DNA of 64,000 nucleotides from Bacteroidales bacterium (GTDB taxonomy: Bacteria > Bacteroidota > Bacteroidia > Bacteroidales > P3), in NCBI GenBank assembly GCA_024400495.1, contig JAKSMR010000005.1:1-64000 (forward strand). The letters are read 5' to 3'. The translations under genes were made by a program, and so were the position numbers. The notes under the pieces were generated by a model. It was not told where the DNA came from and made no database searches. It worked only from the letters and a program-made list of their open reading frames with translations. Shown here piece by piece: positions 1 to 9,586 of this stretch; position 1 is the stretch's first letter, and each line of letters opens with the position of its first letter.

Positions 1-60
1 TTTTTCATAGCAGACCTCGTCATTGCGGGCTGATTCCATCTACGTTGCTTCGACTGATTT

Positions 61-374
61 CATCTACGTTGCTTCGGCTCGGCATAGAAAACAAGTTTTT
101 CTCTGCTCTCGCTCCTCTGCAACTTCCGGTATAGAAAGTAAACTTTCTCTACTCTCGTTCCTCGGCAACTCCTGACCCGCAATCTATTGCGACGGGTTCG
201 AGACTCGTTGCCGGACAGTCTAGATTGCGGGTGACTTCATCTACGTTGCTTTGGCTGACATTCGTCTACGTTGCTTCGGCTCGATATAGCAAATACATTT
301 GCTCTATGCTCGCTCCTTTGCAACTTCCGGCATAATCAAAACAAGTTTTGCTTCTGCTCTCGCTCCTCTGCAAC
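61..374. repeat. Nested hairpin cluster 1 (four copies)
   Basis: Four degenerate copies of an approximately 55-bp unit. Each has a short perfect or near-perfect palindrome of different sequence set in constant flanks (TTCGGCTCGG-ATAG before, CTCTGCTCTCGCTCC after). Inner stems: 86-102 (AGAAAAC/GTTTTTCT), 133-148 (AGAAAGT/ACTTTCT), 288-303 (AGCAAAT/ATTTGCT), 337-350 (CAAAAC/GTTTTG). Two copies also have an outer stem GTTGC/GCAAC (68-72 with 119-123; 270-274 with 320-324). In the other two only the right arm GCAAC is present (165-169, 370-374). Stem bases change on both sides together, which points to selection on the fold. Identity unknown. Confidence 0.75.
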
Positions 375-667
375 TCCCAAGCCCGCAATGACGGAATACG
401 GAAGTCTGGAATGATATTGAATGGCCAACGCCATCATCAACTGCCTGTTGCGTCTCTCGTTTGTGCCAACAGGTATATAATTCCCCAAAAAAATCAGAGG
501 TCACCCCAAAGTGATCTATTGCCATCAATACCACCAACATGTTGATTTTAAACAAATTTCACTCTCTACCTTCGGTTCTTCGAGAGTGGATGCGCAATCT
601 GAGGTTTTTTGAGGGGACGTAAGTGCCCTCACTTCCTGCTTCGGGAGGCTTTCTTGCGGCTGCTTTC

Positions 668-865
668 CCGTGTAGGGGTAGCATCCAGGTAGCGTCGCAC
701 TTGCGTCGTATTTGCGTCGTATCAAACCCCACCTAATTCCCACTTAAATCCGACTCAATTCCCACAAAAGCCGGAATTGAGTCGGAATTGAGTCGGAATT
801 GAGCCGGAATTGAGTCGGATTTGATGGCCGTATGATACCTGTTTGGTATAGGGATGATATAGGGT
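668..865. repeat. 11-bp-period repeat island 1
   Basis: About 17 consecutive 11-bp units stay in one phase. Examples: TAGCATCCAGG (679), TAGCGTCGCAC (690), TTGCGTCGTAT (701 and 712), TAATTCCCACT (734), TAAATCCGACT (745), TGAGTCGGAAT (778 and 789), TGAGCCGGAAT (800), TGAGTCGGATT (811), TGATATAGGGT (855). The unit sequence drifts but the spacing does not. Positions 746-762 and 806-822 form a 17-bp perfect inverted repeat, so the second half partly mirrors the first. Eleven is not a multiple of three, so coding is unlikely. Same family as the islands at 9488, 14703, 24878, 44608 and 59397. Confidence 0.85.
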
Positions 866-1066
866 TGCTTTCGTCCGAACCAAGGGCAGTAAGGACCGAA
901 GGTCGGGGCTGACGACCGGGAGCCAGGTCTGCTATCGGGGGTTTCTTCCCGGTTCGGATAGTTGACGGTTGGCTCAGCTCGTTGGAGAAACCAACCTTTG
1001 GGGGAGGACGGGCAAAGCCTCTGTTGGTTCTTTTACAAAAAAAATTGAAATCTTTATTATAAAAAG

Positions 1067-1099
1067 TCTGCGCCAATCAAGATAAATTGCGTATCTTTG
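1067..1099 (+). promoter_or_regulatory. Bacteroidota-type promoter, possibly for the gene at 1700
   Basis: The -7 element TATCTTTG (1092-1099) fits TAnnTTTG. A weak -33 element TCTG lies 21 nt upstream (1067-1070). If used, it would give a leader of about 600 nt that carries hairpin cluster 2 before the ATG at 1700. Confidence 0.5.
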
Positions 1100-1261
1100 C
1101 AACGCGATTTTGCTCACTCCCCGAGGGGATGGGAGCCTATTATCAATTGATATAAAGAGAGATAATAAAGACAGAAAAGACAACAAGGCAACCTCTAAAA
1201 ATTCAACGTAATGATAAAGGATATTAAAAAATATTACTTTTTCACGCTTTTAGCTTCGCTG

Positions 1262-1609
1262 ACATTGCCGCGTCTCAGCAATATTCAAGCAAGCTTGATA
1301 TTGCCTTCGACTATTGCAATGTTCGATTCTGAACGGCATCTTTCTTCTTTTCACTCAGTTTTGAAGATACAAGACGTTGCTTGGGTTCGGAAAAGCCTGC
1401 AAGCAGTCTTTTCTCTCACTTTGCGCAACGTTACAATGCACCGCATTAGTTTCTCTGACACTGCCGCATCTCGGCAAAGCAAGCGAGCTTGCTCTGCTCT
1501 CGATTTTTGCAGTGTTGCGCCTTCGTTCAAAGAAGAAACCTGCTGACTTCGTCTACGTTGCTTGGCCTCGGAATAGCAAATGTATTTGCTCTCCTCTCGG
1601 CTTTGCAAC
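1262..1609. repeat. Nested hairpin cluster 2 (four copies, two-tier stems)
   Basis: Four copies of the same hairpin family, better preserved. Outer stems: ACATTGC/GCAATGT (1262-1268, 1316-1322), ACGTTGC/GCAACGT (1374-1380, 1425-1431), ACACTGC/GCAGTGT (1458-1464, 1509-1515), GTTGC/GCAAC (1557-1561, 1605-1609). Inner stems: 1278-1290 with 1293-1304 (GCTTGATATTGC arm, one bulge), 1391-1400 with 1403-1412, AGCAAGC/GCTTGCT (1478-1493), AGCAAAT/ATTTGCT (1575-1590), mostly closed by a two-base loop. Both tiers show compensatory changes between copies. The cluster lies between a candidate promoter and the ATG at 1700. Confidence 0.8.
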
Positions 1610-1699
1610 TCTCGCCCATAATCAAAAATCGTCTGAAACTGAATTTTTAGAGGTTACCACAAATAAAAGAAGCCTGACGGCAAAAGTACACAAGAAGAC

Positions 1700-4600
1700 A
1701 TGAAGAACACCATCAACATACATCTCCGCCCCCTGGCTATGCTAGCGATGCTGCTAGCGCCATTGTGGGTTTTGGCACTCCCCCTGCAGGGAGCGACGGG
1801 ACACCCAACCGTGGCGGCGCACCACAGCGCCAGCCAGCCCCTGCCGATGCACAGCAGCGACGGAGAAGTGATAGCCTACGACACCATCCACCTCTGCGAC
1901 AGCGAATGGTACACGCTGAGCTACAGCTGGAAAGACACGACCTTCAACATCCTGGGCATGATAGGCAGCGAGTTTGCCGACCACCACATCGACATCGTCC
2001 ATCGCGTGAGCGGAACACCCGACACGCTCTTCCACCTCCACATGACCTATGGCGCCGCCTCTGCAGGCGTCGACTCGGTGACCGCCTGCGACAGATACAC
2101 ATGGATCAACGGCTTCATGTTCTCCTTCTCCACCAACACGCCCACCCATACCCTGGCCCGCAGCAACCGCTACGGCTGCGACAGCACGGTGACGCTCAAC
2201 CTCACACTCCACCACTCCTCCTCCACCACCATCGACGACAGCAGCTGCAACGCCTTTGTGTGGAACTTCACCGACAAATTCGGCAACAACGAGTCGCGCA
2301 ACTACACCCATTCAGGCAGCTACACCGGCATCATGACAAACCGCCAGGGCTGCGACAGCACGGTGACGCTGCGCCTCACCCTCTTCTCCACCACCTATGG
2401 CGACACCACCGTCAGCGCCTGCGGAAGCTACACCTGGCCCCACACCCTCCTCACCTATGGCCCGGGCCTGGGGCAGACAGACAGCCATACCCTCGCCAAC
2501 AGCTCCATCCACGGCTGCGACAGCATCGTCACCCTCCACCTCAACGTGTTCGACTCCACCGGCATCACTATCGACACCGCCACCTGCGACTTCTTCCGTT
2601 GGGCTCCCGAACTGGGCGGAAACAACCGCATCTATGCCGCCTCTCTCAACGACACCACCACACAACACATCGGCGGATGCGACATCACCAACCGGCTGAA
2701 CCTCACAATCCGCAACAGCTACGAGCGCACCCACGACAGGCTGGCCTGCGAGCAGCTCACCTGGGTGGACGGCAACACCTATGTGCGCGACACCACGGTG
2801 GATCTGCACCTCCTCACCTACCAGGGATGCGACAGCCTCCTGCACCTGCACCTGCAGATACAGCACACACGCTACGGCCACCTCGACACCACGGTATGCG
2901 ACCAGCTGCTGTGGCACGACAGCCTCTACACCCGCTCCACCTCCGACGCCTACTGGCGCGACAGCCTCTCGGCGGCACAAGGATGCGACACCCTGACCAC
3001 ACTTAACCTCACCATCCACTATTCCGACACAGGCTACACCACCGTCACCTCCACCCAGCTGATATGCGACAACGAAGGCTACCTCTGGAACGGCCGCTAC
3101 TACTACGCCACCGACACCGTGACGGCACGCAACCCCGGCGGAAGAAAGACCGTGGAAGGCTGCGACAGCATCGACATCCTCCAGCTCACCGTGCTCCCTG
3201 CCGGCAGACGCTTCGACACCATACGCCACTGCTATACCGGACTCAGGACCTACACCTGGCACAATATCGCCTACAGCCACGACTTCACCGACCCGCACAC
3301 CGCGCCCGAATACAACCTCACCCAGAACGAGCCGACAGCTCCCTTGAGCGTGAACGGCTGCGACAGCCTCGACGTGCTGATCCTCTCCTTCCACCGCAAC
3401 AAGGAGCTTTTCGAAGCCCCCCTTGAGGTGTGCGACACCTTCCATTGGTACAACGGCTACAACGACTCCATCTACTCCCGTACCAACCACAACATCGAAG
3501 GCCACTTCCTCTCCAACGAAGGCTGCGACAGTCTGGTACACATCGACCTCACCGTCAACTACTCCAACACCCTCAACGTGACGGCTACCGCCTGCCACAG
3601 CTACCGCTGGAACGACACCGTCTACACCACGCCCGGCACCTACACACAAGCCTTCACCAACCGGCATGGATGCGACAGCACTCGCACCCTCAACCTGAGC
3701 CTCTACGCGCCGGCCGTGCGCTACGACACCCTCTCGGTATGCAACAACTACACCTGGCAGCGCGGCGACTTCACATCGCTCACGCTCTACAACGACACCA
3801 CGCTCTACTACCCCCTGCGCTACCCCGAGTTCCGCTCGGCGGTAACGGGATGCGACACCGCCCAGCAGCTGGTGCTCACCATCTACCACAACAGCCAGAG
3901 CTGCGACACCGTCCACTCCTGCGAGAACTACTGGTGGAACGACTCCATCTTCACCACCAACTCCTACCATCGCATCGAAGGGCTCACCAACCAGCATGGC
4001 TGCGACAGCACCGCCCACCTCTACCTCTACATCCTCCAACCCCAGCAAGGCGACACCAACGTGGCAGCCTGCGGCTCCTATCTATGGAAAGACAACGTCA
4101 TCTACCTCACCGACACCGTCGGCCCCACTTACACCATGTATAACGCCGCCGCCAACGGCTGCGACAGCGTGGTGACACTCCACCTGAGGATTCTGCCCAT
4201 GCAATACAACATCACCGCCGACACCACCGTATGCGACGAGATGGTGTGGGCAGGAACGACCTACACGAGAACAGGATCCTACTACAAGCAGTTCCACCCC
4301 GCCGAAGCACAATGCTGCGACAGCAACGTGATCCTCCACATCACCGTAAACCACACCAACAGCGCCACCTTCAGCACCACCGCCTGCGAATCGTTCACCT
4401 GGCAGGTCGCCGACTTCGATGGCACGAACACAAGGACGAGAGAGACCTACCTCGCCTCCAACAGCAACGACACAGCCCATGTGCTGAACAGAGACGGCTG
4501 CGACAGCCTCATCACCCTCAACCTCGTCCTCTACAGCACCACCCGCACCACCCTCTACGACACTGCCTGCTACGCCTACAGCTGGCGCGACAAAGGGACC

Positions 4601-7084
4601 TTCTCGACCAACACCCTTGTCTGCGACACGCTCTCAGGCGCCAACAGCCACGGGTGCGACAGCATTGAGACAATGGCCATCACCATCCTCGGCACCTCAT
4701 ACAACACCATCGACACCACAGTATGCGACCGACTGGCCTGGATCGACGGCTACACCTACACGTCAGACACCTCCAGCCTGGTGACCACGCTACGAGGACA
4801 GTCCAGCCATGGATGCGACAGCACCATCACACTGAACCTCTCAGTGCACTACTCCTCCTCCGGCAACGAGAGCCGCAACGCCTGCGACTCGACCTTCTGG
4901 CTCGGACAACGCTATACCGTTTCGGGCGACTACCGCAACCCCACAGCCCTCACCAACGCCCACGGCTGCGACAGCACGGCGACGCTGGCACTGACAGTGA
5001 GATACACCACCTATTCTGTCGAAGAGCAGACCGCCTGCGACCGCTACGTATGGCGCGACGGAAACACCTACCGGGCCAACACCAGCAGCGAACAACACCG
5101 CATGGCCGGCGCCAACAGCCGCGGATGCGATAGCGTCATCACCCTCCACCTCACCATCAACAACAGCTACCGCGGCGTTGCCGACACACAATATGTGTGC
5201 GACAACTTTGTATGGGAATCCGTCACCTACACCACAGACCAGCTCATCTCCAAATACCTGCAGACCGTTGCCGGATGCGACAGCCTGATCCAGACCCAGT
5301 ATGTGGTGAACTACAGCACACAAAGAGGACGGCCTTTCACTGCTGAAGCCTGCGAACGCTATGCCTGGTACGGACAGATCTACAACCAGACAGGCATCTA
5401 CCCCCATATAGACAGCATCCCCAACGCCGCCGGATGCGACAGCACCATCTTCCTCCAGCTCACCATCCACCACAACTCCCCCACCGTGGAAGATACCGTG
5501 TACGCTTGCGACAGCCTCCTGTGGCAAGGGATGACCTACACCCATTCCACCAGCGACTACAGAATGAACCTCCACACCATCCACGGATGCGACAGCTCGG
5601 CCCACCTGGTGCTGACCGTGGGACACAGCTCGGCAGGAGTGGACGACATCACCGCCTGCGACTCGCTGCGATGGATCAACAACAGCCTCTACACCTACAA
5701 CACCAACAGCCCCAGATACATCATCCGCTCGGGCAACAGCCAAGGCTGCGACAGCACAGTATCACTGCATCTCACCATCGTCCCCAGCCCCAAGAAGAGC
5801 TACACACGCTCAGCCTGTTCTTCTTACGCTTGGCACGACAGCACCTACACCACTTCCGGAACCTACGTACACAGGAAACAGAACACCACAGGCTGCGACA
5901 GCATCCTCACCCTGAACCTCGCCATCTTCCTGCCCGACACCACCGTGGCCAGCGTCAACCCCTGCGACAGCTACACCTTCAACGGCGCCATCATTACTGC
6001 CGACACCACTGTCACCAGCCTGTTCTCCAACCAATACAGCTGCGACAGCACGGTGGTTCTCTCCATCAACATACGCCACAGCTCGGACGGAACTGAGACC
6101 ATCGACGCCTGCGACGGATACACCTGGATTGACGGCCGCCACTATACCGCCGACAACAGCACCGCCACCTACACCTTCCCCAACAGCAACAGCCACGGAT
6201 GCGACAGCACCTTGCACCTCAACCTGGCAATCCACCACAGCTCCTCGGGAGAAGACATTCGTTCGGCTTGCGACAGTCTGGTCTGGATCGACGGCCACAC
6301 CTACACCACCGACATCCAGAACTCCGCCTTTGTCCTCCCCGGCATGAACCAATGGGGCTGCGACAGCGTGGTAACACTCACCCTCACCATCCGCTCCTCT
6401 ACCAGCCACGACACCATGGACTGGGGCTACCGCTCCTACACCTGGAACAACGGAGACAGACTCACCTACACCAACGACACCACGGTGAGCCACACCTTCG
6501 TTGGAGCAAACCGATGGGGCTGCGACAGCGTAGAGACCTTGCATCTGGTCATCACCCCATTCCCCGCCCCCGTGATCGAGAACATCCGCGACTACATGAT
6601 CATCGTCGACCATTATCCTTTCAACAACAACGAATACATCACCTACAGCTACTACCGCTGGTACTGCAACAACAACCTCATCGCCGAAGGCACAGAGGAC
6701 TACTATTCGGCAGGCCACGCTCTGAGCGGAGTGTACCATGTTGCTGTTCCTGCCGACGATGACAGGATCTTGTGGATAAAATCGAACGAAGTCAGACTGA
6801 ACACCTCCGGCATCAGCAACATCGAAGAGGAGAGAGCCGGTCTGACGATTGCCCCGAACCCCGTCGTGCAGAGCCATGTGCTGAATATCGCCATCGACCT
6901 CCCCGAGGAACAGCTGGCAGGCTCCACGCTCGCCCTATTCGACGTCCAAGGCCGCAAAATAACGGCCCGACAGGTAGAGAGCAGAAGCATCAGCCTTCCC
7001 GCCAACTGCCCCCCAGGGATCTATACTATCCTTCTCACCACCGCCGACGGCAGACGCATCGTCGGGAAAGTGATTGTAAAATAG
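1700..7084 (+). CDS. Giant secreted repeat protein with T9SS type A sorting signal
   Basis: 1794 aa. Residues 1-30 form a signal peptide (hydrophobic run LAMLAMLLAPLWVLALPL). From about residue 100 to 1615 there are 28 repeats averaging 54 aa. Each pairs an N-terminal half with A-C-(D/E) and an aromatic W or Y with a C-terminal half G-C-D-S followed by alternating hydrophobics (TLxLTI). The two conserved Cys per repeat could form a disulfide after export. Residues about 1709-1794 (LTIAPNP start, ending in GKVIVK) match a T9SS type A C-terminal domain, so the protein is probably sent to the cell surface. Adhesion or scaffolding is inferred, not shown. The next gene starts 24 nt downstream. The DNA is very rich in C and near-repetitive, which makes assembly error possible. 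Confidence 0.9.
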   Translation: MKNTINIHLRPLAMLAMLLAPLWVLALPLQGATGHPTVAAHHSASQPLPMHSSDGEVIAYDTIHLCDSEWYTLSYSWKDTTFNILGMIGSEFADHHIDIVHRVSGTPDTLFHLHMTYGAASAGVDSVTACDRYTWINGFMFSFSTNTPTHTLARSNRYGCDSTVTLNLTLHHSSSTTIDDSSCNAFVWNFTDKFGNNESRNYTHSGSYTGIMTNRQGCDSTVTLRLTLFSTTYGDTTVSACGSYTWPHTLLTYGPGLGQTDSHTLANSSIHGCDSIVTLHLNVFDSTGITIDTATCDFFRWAPELGGNNRIYAASLNDTTTQHIGGCDITNRLNLTIRNSYERTHDRLACEQLTWVDGNTYVRDTTVDLHLLTYQGCDSLLHLHLQIQHTRYGHLDTTVCDQLLWHDSLYTRSTSDAYWRDSLSAAQGCDTLTTLNLTIHYSDTGYTTVTSTQLICDNEGYLWNGRYYYATDTVTARNPGGRKTVEGCDSIDILQLTVLPAGRRFDTIRHCYTGLRTYTWHNIAYSHDFTDPHTAPEYNLTQNEPTAPLSVNGCDSLDVLILSFHRNKELFEAPLEVCDTFHWYNGYNDSIYSRTNHNIEGHFLSNEGCDSLVHIDLTVNYSNTLNVTATACHSYRWNDTVYTTPGTYTQAFTNRHGCDSTRTLNLSLYAPAVRYDTLSVCNNYTWQRGDFTSLTLYNDTTLYYPLRYPEFRSAVTGCDTAQQLVLTIYHNSQSCDTVHSCENYWWNDSIFTTNSYHRIEGLTNQHGCDSTAHLYLYILQPQQGDTNVAACGSYLWKDNVIYLTDTVGPTYTMYNAAANGCDSVVTLHLRILPMQYNITADTTVCDEMVWAGTTYTRTGSYYKQFHPAEAQCCDSNVILHITVNHTNSATFSTTACESFTWQVADFDGTNTRTRETYLASNSNDTAHVLNRDGCDSLITLNLVLYSTTRTTLYDTACYAYSWRDKGTFSTNTLVCDTLSGANSHGCDSIETMAITILGTSYNTIDTTVCDRLAWIDGYTYTSDTSSLVTTLRGQSSHGCDSTITLNLSVHYSSSGNESRNACDSTFWLGQRYTVSGDYRNPTALTNAHGCDSTATLALTVRYTTYSVEEQTACDRYVWRDGNTYRANTSSEQHRMAGANSRGCDSVITLHLTINNSYRGVADTQYVCDNFVWESVTYTTDQLISKYLQTVAGCDSLIQTQYVVNYSTQRGRPFTAEACERYAWYGQIYNQTGIYPHIDSIPNAAGCDSTIFLQLTIHHNSPTVEDTVYACDSLLWQGMTYTHSTSDYRMNLHTIHGCDSSAHLVLTVGHSSAGVDDITACDSLRWINNSLYTYNTNSPRYIIRSGNSQGCDSTVSLHLTIVPSPKKSYTRSACSSYAWHDSTYTTSGTYVHRKQNTTGCDSILTLNLAIFLPDTTVASVNPCDSYTFNGAIITADTTVTSLFSNQYSCDSTVVLSINIRHSSDGTETIDACDGYTWIDGRHYTADNSTATYTFPNSNSHGCDSTLHLNLAIHHSSSGEDIRSACDSLVWIDGHTYTTDIQNSAFVLPGMNQWGCDSVVTLTLTIRSSTSHDTMDWGYRSYTWNNGDRLTYTNDTTVSHTFVGANRWGCDSVETLHLVITPFPAPVIENIRDYMIIVDHYPFNNNEYITYSYYRWYCNNNLIAEGTEDYYSAGHALSGVYHVAVPADDDRILWIKSNEVRLNTSGISNIEEERAGLTIAPNPVVQSHVLNIAIDLPEEQLAGSTLALFDVQGRKITARQVESRSISLPANCPPGIYTILLTTADGRRIVGKVIVK

Positions 7085-7108
7085 CAAACCTACGAAAACC
7101 CATTCATC

Positions 7109-9445
7109 ATGAAATCGCATATATCTGTATTGCTCATCGCGCTACTCCTCGGAACGATCACCTCGGCACAGGAGACAACGACACCCAAGCCCAACTACGC
7201 CAAGAACATTGTTGGAGGCGGAGTACGTCTGGGAGCCTCCTCTCTAGGCCAGAACGGAAACGGGAACTCCTTCAGCAAGCTGGGGTTTGGCTATGGCGCC
7301 GATTTTGAATACATACACCTCTTCTCGAAGAGCTGCGGATTCAAGACCGGCATCGCCTTCATGCAGAACAACAGCATGCTCAAGATTGACGACGGCTTTG
7401 CCTACACGAACACCCAGAGTGCTGTGACGGGTGGGAAAACGGTGACTGTCGACTACACCTATACCATATCGGGACAGAACGAAGCCTACAGCTATATGCA
7501 GATCGCCCTACCCTTGATGTTCCACTTCCAGAAAGGCTCCTTCTACGGCGACGCAGGTGTGAGAGTCAATTTCCCCCTCAGCGCCATCCGAGCCAACTAT
7601 AATAGCGGAACGACACGCGTCACCATCGACCGAATCCTGCCTACCGGCAACGACCATCTCTCCAACACGCTTGGCGCAAGGACCTACAACAACGTCGCCG
7701 GAGAATACGAGGTAAACCAACCTCTGTGGATTTCGGCTGCAGGAGAGGCTGGCGTGAGAATACCGCTCTCCCCCTCCTCGACAATGAAACTGGGCGTTTA
7801 CGGAGAATGGGCCGTGAACCAGCAACAGCAGACCAGCAACACGCCGATGCGTGTGGTGGATATTGACGAGGTGCTGAGCTGGAGCGAGACAAACAACATG
7901 AAATATGTCAACTGCTTCCACAACGACCTCATCCGTGCGATGCGTTACTTCAACTTCGGATTCAGGCTGGGCTTTGACTTTGGCAAGAACACCTCACCCG
8001 CAAAGAAGATCGAGGCCAAACCCGAACTGGCAGAACAGAAACAAGACTACAACAACACAAAAGCCCTTTTCGCCAACGACAATGCTCCCGAGCCTAACGA
8101 CCTCATGATCTTCATTCGTGGCAGAGGCGACAAGGACGAATACTTCACCTCCTACTCCTCCAACGGCAACTGGGGCGGAGCCCAGCCTATGATGCAGATG
8201 GGCGACCCCAACGACAAGCTCTCCAGCTACACCATCTCTCCCGACGGACAGCTAGCCGTAGTCTCCATTGCCAATGACAACGGCACAGGCGGCAAAGACC
8301 TCTACTACTGCAAGAAGATCGGCGACCAATGGAGCACGCCCATGAGCCTCGGCAACCTTGTCAACAGCAACGGCGAGGATTTCCAGCCTAGCTTTGCTCC
8401 CGACGGCCGCACGCTCTACTTCGTCAGCAACCGCGTAGGCGGAATGGGCGGCAACGACATCTGGATGACGACACTCCTCCCCGACGGAACCTGGAGCGAA
8501 GCCACCAACATGGGAAGCGCCATCAACACACCTGGCAACGAACAGTCGCCCATCTACTACAACGACCAGCTCTATTTCGCCTCCAACGGAAGAGAGGGCG
8601 CCGGAGGATACGATATCTACTATATGGAGATCACCAACGACCCCGAGCCCTATAGCGTAGGCGAATCCATCAACACCGACGCCGACGAGAAGGGAATCCT
8701 TATGATCACCAGCACATCCAGCGAACAGGTGAACAATCCTCTCGTCCCCAACCAGCAGCTGATCTCGCTGATCCAGAACGACGTCCTGCTGCGCGGCCTT
8801 GTCGTCGACGAGCAGACCCGACTGCCCATCAATGCCCATATCTATGTGACCAACGAAGACGGGAGCGCTGTTCTGGCTGCTACAGACAACGACCTGAAGT
8901 CGGGAGAATTCTACGTCTCCCTCTCCCCCAACAGCCAGGTCATACTCAATGTCTCCTCTGAGCAACACGTGCTATACTCTATCCCCCTCATCCTCGACGA
9001 GACAGCCTGCCGCAACGTGTTCATCGCGATGGAGTCCTACGGAGCACCCGAGTTCGAATACCGCGAAGAGATCCACACTCCCGCCAACAACGGAGCCGGC
9101 TGCCTTCCCGGCGACATTATCCATACCGTCAACTTTAGCGTAGGCAAGAACGATATTACCGCCGACTCCAAGAACGGCCTCGTCCACCTGGCCACCTTCC
9201 TCCAGGAGCATCCCGGAGTGAGAGTGGAGCTTGGCGGCCACGCCGACAACACGGGCGGAGAGGAAAGAAACATCATCCTCAGCTGGCATCGAGCCAAGAT
9301 GGTATACGAATACCTGCTCGGACTCAACGTGAGCGAGAGCCAGCTCACCTACCACGGCTACGGCTCCTCGATGCCTATCGACACCAATGCCACACCTGAA
9401 GGACGCGCTAACAACCGCCGAACCGACGTGGTGGTAGTAGAATAA
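7109..9445 (+). CDS. OmpA-family protein: beta-barrel, PD40 propeller and peptidoglycan-binding domain
   Basis: 778 aa with a signal peptide (residues 1-20, cleaved after SAQ). Residues about 25-295 alternate aromatic strands like a small outer-membrane beta-barrel. Residues 331-512 hold PD40/WD40-like blades (SPDGQLAVVS, APDGRTLYFVSN, YYNDQLYFASNG). Residues about 560-630 look like a carboxypeptidase-regulatory-like fold, and 668-778 are an OmpA domain (LGGHADNTGG, RANNRRTDVVV). Propeller, regulatory-like and OmpA domains in this order are the PorE arrangement; here a barrel replaces PorE's N-terminal TPR. It follows the giant secreted protein by 24 nt, so the two are probably co-transcribed, and this protein may anchor or export it. 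That link is inference from order. Confidence 0.85.
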   Translation: MKSHISVLLIALLLGTITSAQETTTPKPNYAKNIVGGGVRLGASSLGQNGNGNSFSKLGFGYGADFEYIHLFSKSCGFKTGIAFMQNNSMLKIDDGFAYTNTQSAVTGGKTVTVDYTYTISGQNEAYSYMQIALPLMFHFQKGSFYGDAGVRVNFPLSAIRANYNSGTTRVTIDRILPTGNDHLSNTLGARTYNNVAGEYEVNQPLWISAAGEAGVRIPLSPSSTMKLGVYGEWAVNQQQQTSNTPMRVVDIDEVLSWSETNNMKYVNCFHNDLIRAMRYFNFGFRLGFDFGKNTSPAKKIEAKPELAEQKQDYNNTKALFANDNAPEPNDLMIFIRGRGDKDEYFTSYSSNGNWGGAQPMMQMGDPNDKLSSYTISPDGQLAVVSIANDNGTGGKDLYYCKKIGDQWSTPMSLGNLVNSNGEDFQPSFAPDGRTLYFVSNRVGGMGGNDIWMTTLLPDGTWSEATNMGSAINTPGNEQSPIYYNDQLYFASNGREGAGGYDIYYMEITNDPEPYSVGESINTDADEKGILMITSTSSEQVNNPLVPNQQLISLIQNDVLLRGLVVDEQTRLPINAHIYVTNEDGSAVLAATDNDLKSGEFYVSLSPNSQVILNVSSEQHVLYSIPLILDETACRNVFIAMESYGAPEFEYREEIHTPANNGAGCLPGDIIHTVNFSVGKNDITADSKNGLVHLATFLQEHPGVRVELGGHADNTGGEERNIILSWHRAKMVYEYLLGLNVSESQLTYHGYGSSMPIDTNATPEGRANNRRTDVVVVE

Positions 9446-9487
9446 CAAACAGAAGAGAAGGAAAGGACATTCATGAACGACACCCTC

Positions 9488-9586
9488 TAGCCAGCCCGTA
9501 GCCAGCAGATAGCACCCAATTAAGCAGGCATCAGCCATACGAATTCTGCCCGCTTCCTATCGCCTAGATGGACGCCAGCCTACGGG
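9488..9586. repeat. 11-bp-period repeat island 2
   Basis: Nine units in phase begin 42 nt after the previous stop codon: TAGCCAGCCCG (9488), TAGCCAGCAGA (9499), TAGCACCCAAT (9510), TAAGCAGGCAT (9521), CAGCCATACGA (9532), then weaker units to TAGATGGACGC (9565) and CAGCCTACGGG (9576). No hairpin with a T tract is visible between the OmpA gene and ruvB, so this island occupies the place where a terminator would be expected. Confidence 0.7.

Larger units (their letters stand above)
1..1699. other. 1.7-kb gene-free region rich in hairpins and repeats
   Basis: No open frame here looks like a protein: the frames are short, overlap one another, and run through hairpins and repeats. The stretch holds three structures, listed separately: hairpin cluster 1 (61-374), an array of 11-bp units (668-865) and hairpin cluster 2 (1262-1609). 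A Bacteroidota-type promoter element at 1092-1099 could start a transcript that runs through cluster 2 into the large gene at 1700. A 12-bp inverted repeat (175-186 with 221-232, ACCCGCAATCTA and its complement) lies inside cluster 1. Confidence 0.7.

Noticed and set aside
668..865. CRISPR array
   Set aside because: Units are 11 bp with no spacers between them, and no cas gene is present.
304..1186. Several 70-110-aa open frames on both strands
   Set aside because: They overlap one another, cross the hairpins and the 11-bp array, and have no protein-like features.
1211..1546. 111-aa plus-strand open frame
   Set aside because: It runs through three of the nested hairpins and its sequence follows their repeats; no domain or signal peptide is convincing.
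2312..4048. 578-aa minus-strand frame opposite the repeat protein
   Set aside because: Composition (Val, Ala, Gly) and repeat spacing mirror the plus-strand repeats; no independent features.
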